DNA of 64,000 bases from Geobacter sp. (GCA_009684515.1 WKKS01000004.1:124001-188000), one strand, 5' to 3'. Shown: positions 43,113 to 50,180, numbered from the stretch's first letter. Notes: a model not told the origin generated them from the sequence alone. Numbers and translations are program-made.

Positions 43113-44489
43113 ATGACAGCCAGTCCAATCTTACAGCAACCCGCCATTGACAGCCGGTTATCCGGCCAGGCACTGCTATACCAGTTCAGCAACACCATGT
43201 TTTCCACCATCCGCCTGAACAAGCTGACACACCTGATTCTCACCGCCCTTACCGCCCCCTCTTCCAAACTTTTTGAACGCTCCATACTGTTTTTATGCAA
43301 CGACAAATCAGAAGTTCTTCAAGGAATGCTTGGCGTCACCCGCCAAACATCATCCGAGGGATTGCTGATCATTGGCGACCAGAATGCTCTGGGGAGCCGC
43401 TGGGATATCAGCGAAGAGCTTGTTGCCAAGCAACGTTCGGACGAATTTTCCGCACTGGTTCGAAGGTCTCGAATCGAGATCAACAGTGGTTGCCCGTTGG
43501 TAAGACAGGTCGTCACCGAACGAACTCTTAGCCACATAGAATGCTCTATCTGCAACAACTGCAAAACCTGCTGCTTTATCCGGCAAATATGCTGCAATAG
43601 TTTTGCGGCAGTCCCCCTCACCGCTCGAGACAAAACAATTGGCATGATCGTGGTCGACAACCCTGAATCAGGGCGACCGATCACCCAGGATGAATTGTAC
43701 TTCCTCCAACTGCTTGCCAATCAGGCCGGCATGGCTATCGAAAACTCGATCTTGTACAACAAGGTCGAGGACGCCAATACCAATCTGCGAGAGGCACGGG
43801 AACGTTTACTGCACGGCGAGAAACTGGCTGCGATTGGCGAGATGGCCGCCAATCTGGCACACGAACTGAAAAATCCGCTTATTACAATCGGCGGCTTTGC
43901 AGGACGACTTCTCAAATCTTTACCGGAGGAGACCAGAGAGCATCATTATGCCGACACCATCGCCGCTGAAGTAAAGCGGCTTGACAGAATGATTGCCGAC
44001 ATCCTTGGATTCTCACGCAAACCAACCATCTGTTTCAGCAAATGTGATCTGACTGAAGTCGTTCAGAGCAGCATTGCCTGTTGCACAACCGCATTAGAGG
44101 ACAGCGGGGTAACCCTGACCACTTCCATTGCAGACGGACCATGGCTGCTTCACGGTGATGCCTACCAGCTCAAGCAGGTCTTCTTGAATCTGATTCTGAA
44201 CGCCTGCGATGCCATGTCGGGAGGCGGACAACTATCCATCTCCATACGCAAGTCTTCCCCAAAAGACAATTCCGCAATAGTTGAGATAAAAGATACCGGC
44301 AAGGGCATTCCAAAAGATGTCCTGCCACGTATTTTCAGCCCTTTTTTTACTACCAAACAACATGGCACAGGCCTCGGCCTGGCAATCGCCAACCGGATTG
44401 CCATCAATCATTATGGCTCAATTGAAGCAGAAAACTGTGAAGATGGAGCGTCATTCAAAGTCAGACTGCCGCTGGCAGCGCTGGATTAA
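43113..44489 (+). CDS. GAF-domain sensor histidine kinase with cysteine cluster
   Basis: A 458-aa soluble kinase. An N-terminal GAF domain (about residues 30-220) is followed by a short coiled linker and the HisKA domain, whose H-box is GEMAANLAHELKNPLITIGGF. The HATPase domain has LNLILNACDAMSGGGQLSI, VEIKDTGKGIPKDVLPRIFSPFF and GTGLGLAIANRI. No membrane segment is seen. The GAF domain contains HIECSICNNCKTCCFIRQICCNS, eight cysteines in about 20 residues, suggesting a redox or metal-sensing cofactor. The ATG at 43113 is chosen for the CAGG site. No response regulator follows; a tRNA gene lies downstream. Confidence 0.9.
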   Translation: MTASPILQQPAIDSRLSGQALLYQFSNTMFSTIRLNKLTHLILTALTAPSSKLFERSILFLCNDKSEVLQGMLGVTRQTSSEGLLIIGDQNALGSRWDISEELVAKQRSDEFSALVRRSRIEINSGCPLVRQVVTERTLSHIECSICNNCKTCCFIRQICCNSFAAVPLTARDKTIGMIVVDNPESGRPITQDELYFLQLLANQAGMAIENSILYNKVEDANTNLREARERLLHGEKLAAIGEMAANLAHELKNPLITIGGFAGRLLKSLPEETREHHYADTIAAEVKRLDRMIADILGFSRKPTICFSKCDLTEVVQSSIACCTTALEDSGVTLTTSIADGPWLLHGDAYQLKQVFLNLILNACDAMSGGGQLSISIRKSSPKDNSAIVEIKDTGKGIPKDVLPRIFSPFFTTKQHGTGLGLAIANRIAINHYGSIEAENCEDGASFKVRLPLAALD

Positions 44490-44498
44490 TCGACAAAC

Positions 44499-44574
44499 GG
44501 GGCTGTAGCTCAGCTGGGAGAGCGACGCGTTCGCAACGCGTATGTCGAGAGTTCGATCCTCTTCAGCTCCACCA
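44499..44574 (+). tRNA. tRNA-Ala (CGC anticodon)
   Basis: A 76-nt cloverleaf with a 7-bp acceptor stem (GGGGCTG with CAGCTCC), a standard D-arm and T-arm (GTTCGATC loop), and encoded CCA. The anticodon loop TTCGCAA gives CGC, reading GCG alanine codons. The accessory island begins just beyond its 3' end. Confidence 0.95.
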
Positions 44575-44582
44575 ATAAAATT

Positions 44583-44611
44583 AGTGGCTTAGCTTTTACG
44601 GCTATGCCACT
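44583..44611 (+). terminator. Hairpin downstream of tRNA-Ala
   Basis: AGTGGCTTAGC and GCTATGCCACT pair with one mismatch around a 7-nt loop, followed by a T-rich segment. A likely terminator for the tRNA transcript. Confidence 0.6.
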
Positions 44612-45164
44612 TAATACTTTTGTAAGTCCAATTTAAACGGCTAACTGCCAGAATCAAAGACGTTGCCATGCAAATACAACTATTAGATACAGATATACTA
44701 ATCAAAGAAAACCGCTATGCTGCATGCGATTATTTCGTGGCATTAGAAGAATTATGGTGCCTTCTTCAGCACAAGATATCTCATTTCAACGCAGTATCAG
44801 ATTCGATTTCTCGAAATGACGAAGGGGCATCATAGGGGAATTGTAAGGGAGCTGAACTTTCTGAACATGACGGCTTGTAAATCTCCATGACCGGCAAGCC
44901 GGTTAACCTGCCCATCATCCAAGGTTTGCCCGCAAATCATCTCATCGGTGGTTCCGGTAATCTCTATTGTCTCTTTCGGGAAAAGAGGACCCGAATTTTA
45001 GAAACCATTGTAGCGATCGGTTACTTCCCAGCTTTCACCGCGCATGTCGCATTACTCTGATGCCAGGCAACGGATTATTATGCTCGGTGGTGGACAGGAT
45101 TGAACACCGTGGCTGAGGCCGCAAGTTCCTGTGGGCATTCCATTCTCCGGAGATTTTTCGTAAT
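44612..45164. other. Gene-poor, probably decayed segment after tRNA-Ala
   Basis: No convincing gene is visible. A 55-codon open frame at 44668-44835 (plus strand, MQIQLLDTDILIKENRYAAC...) has no ribosome site and no recognised family. On the minus strand, 44835-45070 gives a frame interrupted by stops (MRGESWEVTDRYNGF then a stop), consistent with a degraded coding region. It lies between the tRNA and a toxin-antitoxin pair. Confidence 0.4.
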
Positions 45165-45464
45165 TTATCTGACTTTCAGTGCCCCAAACCGCAACACTTC
45201 AGACCCATGAAGTACCTTAATAATCCGCAGGAGTGGCCCCTTCTTAGCGTATACAGCTATGTAGGGTGTCCGTAGAATAACAAGCTCCATTGTGCCGGCC
45301 ACCCTTCCTTTTTTTCCCCGACGGGAAACAGGTGCTAACATCATTGAAACTTGCTGATATATTTCATTTGTTACATATATTGCAGCTTCGATATTATCTT
45401 TTGCAATATATTCAAGGATTGAATCTAAATCTGCTTCGGCCTCTGGCTCCCAAATTACATCCAT
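45165..45464 (-). CDS. RelE/ParE superfamily toxin
   Basis: A 99-aa type II toxin-like protein. VIWEPEAEADLDSILEYIAKDN is the usual ParE/RelE opening. GKKGRVAGTMELVILRTPYIAVYAKKGPLLRIIKVLHGSE covers the core strands. It is cotranscribed with the RelB/DinJ-like gene just upstream (1-nt gap). Probably an mRNA interferase or gyrase inhibitor; which one cannot be told. It is AT-richer than the flanking core genes. Confidence 0.88.
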   Translation of the reverse strand: MDVIWEPEAEADLDSILEYIAKDNIEAAIYVTNEIYQQVSMMLAPVSRRGKKGRVAGTMELVILRTPYIAVYAKKGPLLRIIKVLHGSEVLRFGALKVR

Positions 45465-45465
45465 G

Positions 45466-45780
45466 TTAGACCGCCTTTTTTAGAAGAGCCGCCTGCTTGG
45501 ATTTTAGCCGCGCACCAACGTCCTCATGTGAAGCCGGCACCCTCCCTGGCTGATTCACTTTTGCCAGTACCGATTCAACTTGCTCTCTAAACCAACGATC
45601 GTGCTCAGTAGCAGCAGTCGCGTTAAGCTTCATTTCAAAAGGTAGCCCCTTCACGGTGTTAACCTGACGGATAAAGAGTCGGACCCCCTCGCTCATAGTG
45701 AGGCCCAAACTTTTAAAAATCGACTCACACTCAAGTTTTTCTAATTCGTCAACACGAGCCCTAATAATAGTTTCTGACAT
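45466..45780 (-). CDS. RelB/DinJ family antitoxin
   Basis: A 104-aa antitoxin. The N-terminal ribbon-helix-helix is SETIIRARVDELEKLECESIFKSLGLTMSEGVRLFIRQV, which binds its own promoter. The C-terminal tail, charged and probably disordered, would wrap the toxin. The ATG at 45780 has a GGAGGTG site. Upstream is TATTGTAGCCTATTGTAGC, a tandem repeat that could be its operator. Confidence 0.88.
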   Translation of the reverse strand: MSETIIRARVDELEKLECESIFKSLGLTMSEGVRLFIRQVNTVKGLPFEMKLNATAATEHDRWFREQVESVLAKVNQPGRVPASHEDVGARLKSKQAALLKKAV

Positions 45781-46098
45781 GAGTATCACCTCCATGATAT
45801 TGTAGCCTATTGTAGCTACGGCAAATCATCTTTGCAACATATTTGGACTCGGCTGAATTCGCTAGTGATGAGCGACAATTACTGGAGAACAGGCTATGGT
45901 GCACGGACTTCTATAGAAGGAACTGTACGAAATAAACATGAAACGATACATTATCGTAGATAATGCCGCCAAAGATATGCATAACCAACAAACTATTTCT
46001 ACCGAGTCTCTACCTGACCTCAATCTTCTTGTGCTCCTCTATAATCATTTTACCAGCCCGCTCGAGCAGCACAGCAGCACTGTAAGTGCCTTTGGTCC

Positions 46099-46213
46099 AA
46101 AGGAATTACAAAGGAATTACAGGGGCAGTAATTACAGAATTACGGGGAATTACAGGGAATTACAGGGACAGTATATTTAACTAATTATGTCCCCGGAACT
46201 CCCTGGAACTCCA
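46099..46213. repeat. REP-like GGAATTACAGGGACAG repeat cluster (left)
   Basis: Several copies of GGAATTACAGGG-type units, then an AT core and CCCCGGAACTCC-type inverse units. A 34-nt core (about 46158-46191) is identical in the cluster at 46997. Such units resemble the palindromic repeats linked with REP-associated (RAYT) transposases, but no transposase is encoded here. Confidence 0.7.
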
Positions 46214-46306
46214 CGAAACTCATGCCGTCTGGTTGGATTTTTCATCTCTCTCACGCTCAATAAATTTGCCGGTTGACTTTATACGTCAATGCCGTATATT
46301 TAATGT

Positions 46307-46627
46307 ATGGTCACTTTTGTCGAATCGCCACTGTTCACGAAACAGGTTCATGATTACCTGACAGACACCGAATACGGAGTTTTTCAGGAATACCTTGCTG
46401 CAAATCCCGATATGGGTGATGTGGTGCGCGGTTCCGGCGGTGTTCGCAAGGTGCGCTGGAGCCGTCGGGGAACCGGCAAGAGCGGCGGCGTCAGGGTTCT
46501 CTATTTTGCCAGGACCGAGGCCGGGCAAATATGGTTACTTCTGATTTATGCTAAAAGTGCAGTTGACAGTATTCCCGGTCACATTCTTAAAGCTCTCAAA
46601 GAGGAGATGGAACATGCCAATAAATGA
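46307..46627 (+). CDS. RelE/HigB-type toxin
   Basis: A 106-aa toxin-like protein of the RelE/HigB2 type. MVTFVESPLFTKQVHDYL is the usual start, PDMGDVVRGSGGVRKVRWSRRGTGKSGGVRVLYFAR is the core with the basic residues used for RNA cleavage, and IWLLLIYAKSAVDSIP follows. Its start has no strong ribosome site; a promoter-like TTGACTTTATACG lies upstream. The toxin gene precedes the antitoxin gene, as in higBA, and overlaps it by 14 nt. It is bracketed by two REP-like clusters. Confidence 0.88.
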   Translation: MVTFVESPLFTKQVHDYLTDTEYGVFQEYLAANPDMGDVVRGSGGVRKVRWSRRGTGKSGGVRVLYFARTEAGQIWLLLIYAKSAVDSIPGHILKALKEEMEHANK

Positions 46628-46925
46628 AAAAGAACTGCTCGAACGTGATGCAAAGCGCAATATCGGCGAGGAACTGCTTCAGGCAGTGCGTGACCTCAAG
46701 GCTGGTAGGGTCGGACGCGTGACTAAGGTAGAAGTTTCTCCTCTGGCTGCGTCGCGTCTAAGGATAGGACTCTCTCAGAGTGAGTTTGCAAAGTTACTCG
46801 GCGTGTCGCTCCGCACCCTTCAGGAGTGGGAACAGGGACGTCGTGTGCCGTCAGGCGCAGCAAAATCCCTGATTACCATTGCCATAAAAAAACCGGATGT
46901 TTTGAAAGAGCTACTCGCAGCCTGA
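46614..46925 (+). CDS. HigA-type helix-turn-helix antitoxin
   Basis: A 103-aa antitoxin. The N-terminal half (ELLERDAKRNIGEELLQAVRDLKAG) is the toxin-binding region. The C-terminal XRE-type helix-turn-helix is RIGLSQSEFAKLLGVSLRTLQEWEQGRRVP, which binds its own promoter. The ATG at 46614 has a GAGGAG site inside the toxin gene. It forms a toxin-first TA pair with the preceding gene. Confidence 0.9.
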   Translation: MPINEKELLERDAKRNIGEELLQAVRDLKAGRVGRVTKVEVSPLAASRLRIGLSQSEFAKLLGVSLRTLQEWEQGRRVPSGAAKSLITIAIKKPDVLKELLAA

Positions 46926-46996
46926 TTTTTCGAATTTTATTGTTGGTTCATTTTTTTGCGGCCTTTACTCATCAGGTAAAGGCCAACTATCACCGT

Positions 46997-47138
46997 TGGA
47001 ATTACAGGGGAATTACAGGGACAGTATATTTAACTAATTATGTATCCTGTCCCCGGAACTCCGCCAATTATGTATCCTGTCCCCGGAACTCCGCCGGAAC
47101 TCCGCCCCTGTCCCCGGAACTCCGCCCCGGAACTCCCG
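46997..47138. repeat. REP-like GGAATTACAGGGACAG / CCCCGGAACTCC repeat cluster (right)
   Basis: GGAATTACAGGG units and the same 34-nt AT core as the left cluster are followed by at least five CCGGAACTCC units. The unit AATTATGTATCCTGTCCCCGG occurs twice in tandem. The cluster has landed in what looks like the attC site of the neighbouring cassette (see 47142). Confidence 0.7.
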
Positions 47139-47141
47139 CTG

Positions 47142-47148
47142 GTTGGGC
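47142..47148 (-). other. Half of a disrupted attC-like site
   Basis: On the minus strand GCCCAAC (47142-47148) fits the RYYYAAC consensus and lies 6 nt after the stop of the gene at 47154. The matching GTTRRRY core is missing; repeat sequence begins instead. Confidence 0.45.
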
Positions 47149-47153
47149 GTTTT

Positions 47154-47486
47154 CTAGATTATGGCGTAGATCAGGGAAATAATTCCAATGAAGAACAGAA
47201 CCATTATGACTAAGAATTTTATTTCGCTGGTTTTGTGCTTCTGGCAAAATTCAGAGCTATTAAAATCGAAACAAGGACCTTTAAAAATTCTTCTCTTAAA
47301 TCTTCTATAGTTTTGAAATGAATCTTCTTTCAATGTTACGTGCAAGAAAGTCTCGACAATCATGGCAAATAGTGCAGACAAAAAACCAGTTACCGCGATT
47401 ACCCAGAAAGCTAGCGATCCGAACCTCAGGTACAAGAGGAACGAAACCACAAGCGTAATTAACGTGACGAATGTCTTGTTATTCAT
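47154..47486 (-). CDS. Cassette-encoded membrane protein
   Basis: A 110-aa hypothetical protein with three to four hydrophobic segments (residues about 5-22, 26-48 and 90-108) around a basic, cytoplasm-facing region (NYRRFKRRIFKGPCFDFNSSEFC). No family was recognised. Codon use is AT-rich compared with the core genes. The start lies shortly after a GTTGGGC core site and overlaps a tiny open frame (47479-47511). The gene sits in the integron-like cassette array, the position farthest from the array head. Confidence 0.68.
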   Translation of the reverse strand: MNNKTFVTLITLVVSFLLYLRFGSLAFWVIAVTGFLSALFAMIVETFLHVTLKEDSFQNYRRFKRRIFKGPCFDFNSSEFCQKHKTSEIKFLVIMVLFFIGIISLIYAII

Positions 47487-47511
47487 GATTATCCAAATTG
47501 TTATTGATCAT
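47479..47511 (-). CDS. Tiny upstream ORF overlapping the cassette gene start
   Basis: ATG at 47511, stop at 47479-47481, 10 codons, overlapping the downstream start at 47486. It may help translation of a gene that lacks a clear ribosome site. Its peptide is unlikely to matter. Confidence 0.3.
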   Translation of the reverse strand: MINNNLDNHE

Positions 47512-47518
47512 TTGTTCT

Positions 47519-47591
47519 GCCCAACGGCTATGAGGCGCACCAGCGGCGCGGGGATTTTTCCGCGCTGACTGCGTGCCGCCGAGTGTTGGAC
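47519..47591 (-). other. attC-like recombination site A
   Basis: On the minus strand the element begins GTCCAAC and ends GTTGGGC, matching RYYYAAC and GTTRRRY exactly, 73 nt apart. GC-rich inner arms can fold (CGCGCGG / CCGCGC type). It lies 3 nt after the stop of the gene at 47595, as in integron cassettes. Confidence 0.75.
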
Positions 47592-47594
47592 ATT

Positions 47595-48065
47595 TCATTT
47601 CGGCGCAAGAACAACATAAATACAAAACATGGAAATGGACATAACAATCAACAAGACGAATATAATACAGAGGCTTGCTGCCGTATCATCTTTTGTCCTT
47701 TGCAATACGGACAGTCTTGGGTATGAATTTAAATATTCTACTCTGACTCTTCCGTTCTTTATTGATTTGATTAAGTCATCAGAATCAAACTCTTCTTCCT
47801 CAAAAAGTCTGCTTCCAAAATCAAGTGATACTCTTTTCGACTGATAAATTTCTTCATTTACAGAATATTGGTATCTAACTTTTACATATTTTTTTACCAC
47901 ATCGTCCTGTAACGAAGGGAATTTGCTCATGAATATTCTCGTTTTGCACTGAAAGTCGAGGACTGTTCCTTCTGTGCTAGACCAGAGGCTAGACCATAAA
48001 ACGAGGATAACTCTTAAAGTTAGTAATATTATTGGCAATAAGAACATTAAATAAAATAGCCACAT
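47595..48065 (-). CDS. DUF3592-like cassette membrane protein
   Basis: A 156-aa protein with an N-terminal membrane segment (residues 2-24), an extracytoplasmic domain and a C-terminal membrane segment (residues about 130-152, LCIIFVLLIVMSISMFCIYV). The middle part, EGTVLDFQCK, VRYQYSVNEEIYQSKRVSLDFGS and GRVRVEYLNSYPRLSVL, resembles DUF3592 proteins. Function unknown. It is AT-rich. The start overlaps the stop of a 16-codon upstream ORF, and attC-like sites flank it. Confidence 0.75.
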   Translation of the reverse strand: MWLFYLMFLLPIILLTLRVILVLWSSLWSSTEGTVLDFQCKTRIFMSKFPSLQDDVVKKYVKVRYQYSVNEEIYQSKRVSLDFGSRLFEEEEFDSDDLIKSIKNGRVRVEYLNSYPRLSVLQRTKDDTAASLCIIFVLLIVMSISMFCIYVVLAPK

Positions 48066-48115
48066 TATTCTTCACCGAAGCTCAAGATGTGTTGTTTTGG
48101 GGTATTCATTTTCAT
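48065..48115 (-). CDS. Tiny upstream ORF coupled to the DUF3592-like gene
   Basis: ATG at 48115, just after the GTTGGAC core of site B; 16 codons ending in TAA, which shares one base with the next ATG (TAATG). A possible translational coupling device. Confidence 0.35.
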   Translation of the reverse strand: MKMNTPKQHILSFGEE

Positions 48116-48116
48116 C

Positions 48117-48181
48117 GTCCAACGTGGTCGAGGCGCACCGGCGGAGCGAAGCGGAGACCGTGTGTCGCCTTGTGGTTGGCA
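48117..48181 (-). other. attC-like recombination site B
   Basis: Minus strand: TGCCAAC (48175-48181) and GTTGGAC (48117-48123), with inner arms GGCGACACACGG... and GGTGCGCC able to pair. The core GTTGGAC fits GTTRRRY; the inverse core deviates at its first two bases. It lies 18 nt after the stop at 48199. Confidence 0.65.
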
Positions 48182-48198
48182 TCACCATTTCTGGTCAC

Positions 48199-48579
48199 CT
48201 AGCCTTCATCTCTTTCGATGGCTGAACTGGTGGCACGCGTCTTTTTGCTCTCCATGTAAATCGACAGGATCAGTAGGTAGCACAAAATCAGCGCTAGTAC
48301 CGTTTCGTAGTACTTTGACACCACGTGCAGCCACCGCCACACCCCCAAACTTATTGGGACTGAAAGGTATGCTATCGATCTTTTTACAGTTCCAGTCACT
48401 TTCTCGAATCGACCATAACTCCGGTAAATGAGTAAGATAATTGGCAGCCCGAGTGCCAAAGATGTCACCAATGCCTTACTTGAGCCAACAGCACCAATCT
48501 CATTTAAAGATTTCAGTAGGACGAATAAGAGAACGAGGATCAGAGCGACTTTCAGCTTTTTTATGTCATCTTGTTTCAT
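48199..48579 (-). CDS. Cassette-encoded membrane protein
   Basis: A 126-aa hypothetical protein with four likely hydrophobic segments (LKVALILVLLFVLLKSLNE; SKALVTSLALGLPIILLIY; SIAYLSVPISLGVWRWLHV; ETVLALILCYLLILSIY). The ATG at 48579 is chosen because an upstream in-frame start would read through attC site C. The ribosome site is weak. No family was recognised. It lies between attC-like sites B and C. Confidence 0.65.
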   Translation of the reverse strand: MKQDDIKKLKVALILVLLFVLLKSLNEIGAVGSSKALVTSLALGLPIILLIYRSYGRFEKVTGTVKRSIAYLSVPISLGVWRWLHVVSKYYETVLALILCYLLILSIYMESKKTRATSSAIERDEG

Positions 48580-48593
48580 TCTGAATCTTTCTT

Positions 48594-48665
48594 TGCCAAC
48601 GGTTCGGAAAATGACCCGCCCGCCCAGCCTTATCGGGCGGTCGGCGTCCATTTTTCTGGTTGACA
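48594..48665 (-). other. attC-like recombination site C
   Basis: Minus strand: TGTCAAC (48659-48665) and GTTGGCA (48594-48600), 72 nt apart. Inner arms GGGCGG/CCGCCC and AAAAATG/CATTTTC pair well. The outer cores are weaker matches than in site A, but the structure and position after a stop codon fit an attC. Confidence 0.55.
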
Positions 48666-48719
48666 TCTGGCTCCGCCACTTTCAGTTGGCTCCTGTCACT
48701 CTATTCATGGAGTATTCAG

Positions 48720-49424
48720 TTAACTGAGTACATATTTTGTTAGATACCAGTACACTATTGCACCCATAATTAAGAAAATAATTACAAGGTCTACTAATGG
48801 TTTCCAGTAGTTGTAAGTTTTTTGTATGGGTGTTTTGGTACGAGTATAGTTCTCGGGAAAGTTAGAAATTATCTGATCTAGTTGTTCAATAGCATTTTTA
48901 ATTATTTCTATCGATGGGCATGTATCACTTACAGCTAAATATTTAATTGCTTTTAAATCTCCATCCTCTGAGCGAACCAAATCAAGTCCATGTAGCAATA
49001 TACCTGATAAGGCCTGTCGAATGCTGCTGTTAGTAAAGAACTCATTTCCCCAATTATTATCTGCAACTCTTATCTTGAATTTATCGTCAAACTCCTCATC
49101 ACCAATCTTAAAGTCTGTTTTACATAGAATATGCTCGGCAATCCAATCCATCGAATCTAATTTGCTAATACCAAAAAATGGATGAGAATAAGGTATTGTT
49201 GTTTTTATCTCAAAAAATGGTGGAGCACCCACACGGTAGCCGCGTTCACCGTGGTATATAAACATCCGATAATCTCTACCATTTTTTAATATCTTTATTT
49301 CTCCGCCGTCTGAATCAGCACCTAGTTGCGATGCGATTTTCCGCAGAATCTGATTTATAGAAAGTCCGAAATTTTCGTCAAACAGTTCGAGCTTTTCTAG
49401 TTTGTTTTCCAGTTTTTCAAGCAT
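48720..49424 (-). CDS. Cassette-encoded hypothetical protein with C-terminal membrane anchor
   Basis: A 234-aa protein. The N-terminus is helical and charged (MLEKLENKLEKLELFDENFG). The middle part has AT-rich codon use and conserved-looking NGRDYRMFIYHGERGYR and FFGISKLDSMDW. A single hydrophobic segment lies at residues about 213-230 (LVDLVIIFLIMGAIVYWYL), so the bulk is probably cytoplasmic and tail-anchored. No family was recognised. The start has a GAAGG site and follows a five-codon ORF. It is the first cassette at the likely array head. Confidence 0.68.
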   Translation of the reverse strand: MLEKLENKLEKLELFDENFGLSINQILRKIASQLGADSDGGEIKILKNGRDYRMFIYHGERGYRVGAPPFFEIKTTIPYSHPFFGISKLDSMDWIAEHILCKTDFKIGDEEFDDKFKIRVADNNWGNEFFTNSSIRQALSGILLHGLDLVRSEDGDLKAIKYLAVSDTCPSIEIIKNAIEQLDQIISNFPENYTRTKTPIQKTYNYWKPLVDLVIIFLIMGAIVYWYLTKYVLS

Positions 49425-49425
49425 T

Positions 49426-49440
49426 TCATTCCTTCTTCAT
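49426..49440 (-). CDS. Five-codon ORF ahead of the first cassette gene
   Basis: ATG at 49440 and TGA at 49426-49428, ending 1 nt before the ATG at 49424. It follows a GTTGGCG core (49442-49448). Listed because a similar arrangement recurs in two other cassettes. Confidence 0.25.
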   Translation of the reverse strand: MKKE

Positions 49441-49466
49441 TCGCCAACTCGTAGATCATGGGTTTC

Positions 49467-49592
49467 CGTATATAAGGAACTTGCTCCTTATATGCGTATT
49501 TAGCACCCTATATAGGTAACTCAGCTATTCCTTATATAAGTAACTTTTGTTGCTTGTTTTTGTTATCAAAAGCCCCTTATATAGGTAACTTG
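49467..49592. repeat. Array of CCTTATATAGGTAACTT-like repeats
   Basis: Five imperfect copies of a 16-19 nt unit (near 49467, 49484, 49506, 49529 and 49573) share TTATATA and often GTAACTT. They fill the gap between the first cassette gene and the gene at 49612. They could be binding sites, -10-like clusters or remnants of a repeat; no intI or attI was found. Confidence 0.6.
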
Positions 49593-49611
49593 AAACCTGG
49601 CCGCCGTCATT

Positions 49612-49965
49612 TTACTCTTTTATTATTCTCTCAACCAATTCAGCATCGTTACGGATGGCGCCGAACAGAACCCGCCAGATTCTTTCTTCCGGGTCCCATC
49701 GTCCCCCGGCCGCCTTTAATCTGTCCCGAAGAGCTATCTTTGTAAACGGCACCATCACCGCGACAATATCCTTATCCCTATGCCGCATGTTGGGATCGCA
49801 CGGCCTTTCGTCAACAACGATTTCGACCGTTTTCATCCTGACCTGTCGAATCTCATCGTACCGATAACGGACGCAGAGAAGTTTATCTCCAAACTGTTCA
49901 ACCAACCGTCTGGTCCCTTTTTGTCCCGGTTTCAAGTGGGTGTGCGTTTTCATATCTTTCAGCAT
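49612..49965 (-). CDS. Conserved hypothetical protein (island border)
   Basis: A 117-aa protein of unknown function. HTHLKPGQKGTRRLVEQFGDKLLCVRYRYDE starts it, KTVEIVVDERPCDPNMR follows, and ALRDRLKAAGGRWDPEERIWRV closes it. The last part resembles small DNA-binding or RNA-binding modules seen beside insertion sequences, but this is a guess. The start has a GGAAGGA site. It is transcribed toward the repeat array and the cassettes. Confidence 0.7.
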   Translation of the reverse strand: MLKDMKTHTHLKPGQKGTRRLVEQFGDKLLCVRYRYDEIRQVRMKTVEIVVDERPCDPNMRHRDKDIVAVMVPFTKIALRDRLKAAGGRWDPEERIWRVLFGAIRNDAELVERIIKE

Positions 49966-50000
49966 GAATCTTCCTTCCAGTATCGATCAGAGCGGACAAA

Positions 50001-50037
50001 AAAACCGCTCAAAGCATCAAAAGCCCTGAGCGGTTTA
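50001..50037 (-). terminator. Terminator of pseudouridine synthase gene
   Basis: AAACCGCTCA and TGAGCGGTTT arms with a 15-nt loop, followed on the minus strand by seven T residues. Confidence 0.8.
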
Positions 50038-50180
50038 TTATGTGTCTGTTTACAACGAGCATGCCGGCTCCAATGAAGAAAAAGCGATGATAATTAAGCT
50101 GCGCCAAGCTACGCTTTATGCCTGATCAAGTCAAGCGGCGATTGTTCTGAGAGTGCATTGCAGCGGCTTTGTTCCTGTCG

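Noticed and set aside
44668..44835. 55-codon ORF after tRNA-Ala as a real gene
   Set aside because: No ribosome site, no recognised domain and no conserved neighbour; mentioned only within the gene-poor segment.
45938..46180. 80-codon plus-strand frame ending in RNYRGSNYRITGNYREL
   Set aside because: Its C-terminal third is translated from the GGAATTACAGGG repeats, so it is an artefact of the repeat cluster.
46225..46245. attC core (GTTGGAT) in front of the higBA-type pair
   Set aside because: A single GTTRRRY-like heptamer without a paired inverse core or foldable arm; likely chance.
49467..49592. CRISPR array
   Set aside because: The repeat units are short, imperfect and closely spaced, with no uniform spacers, and no cas genes are in the window.
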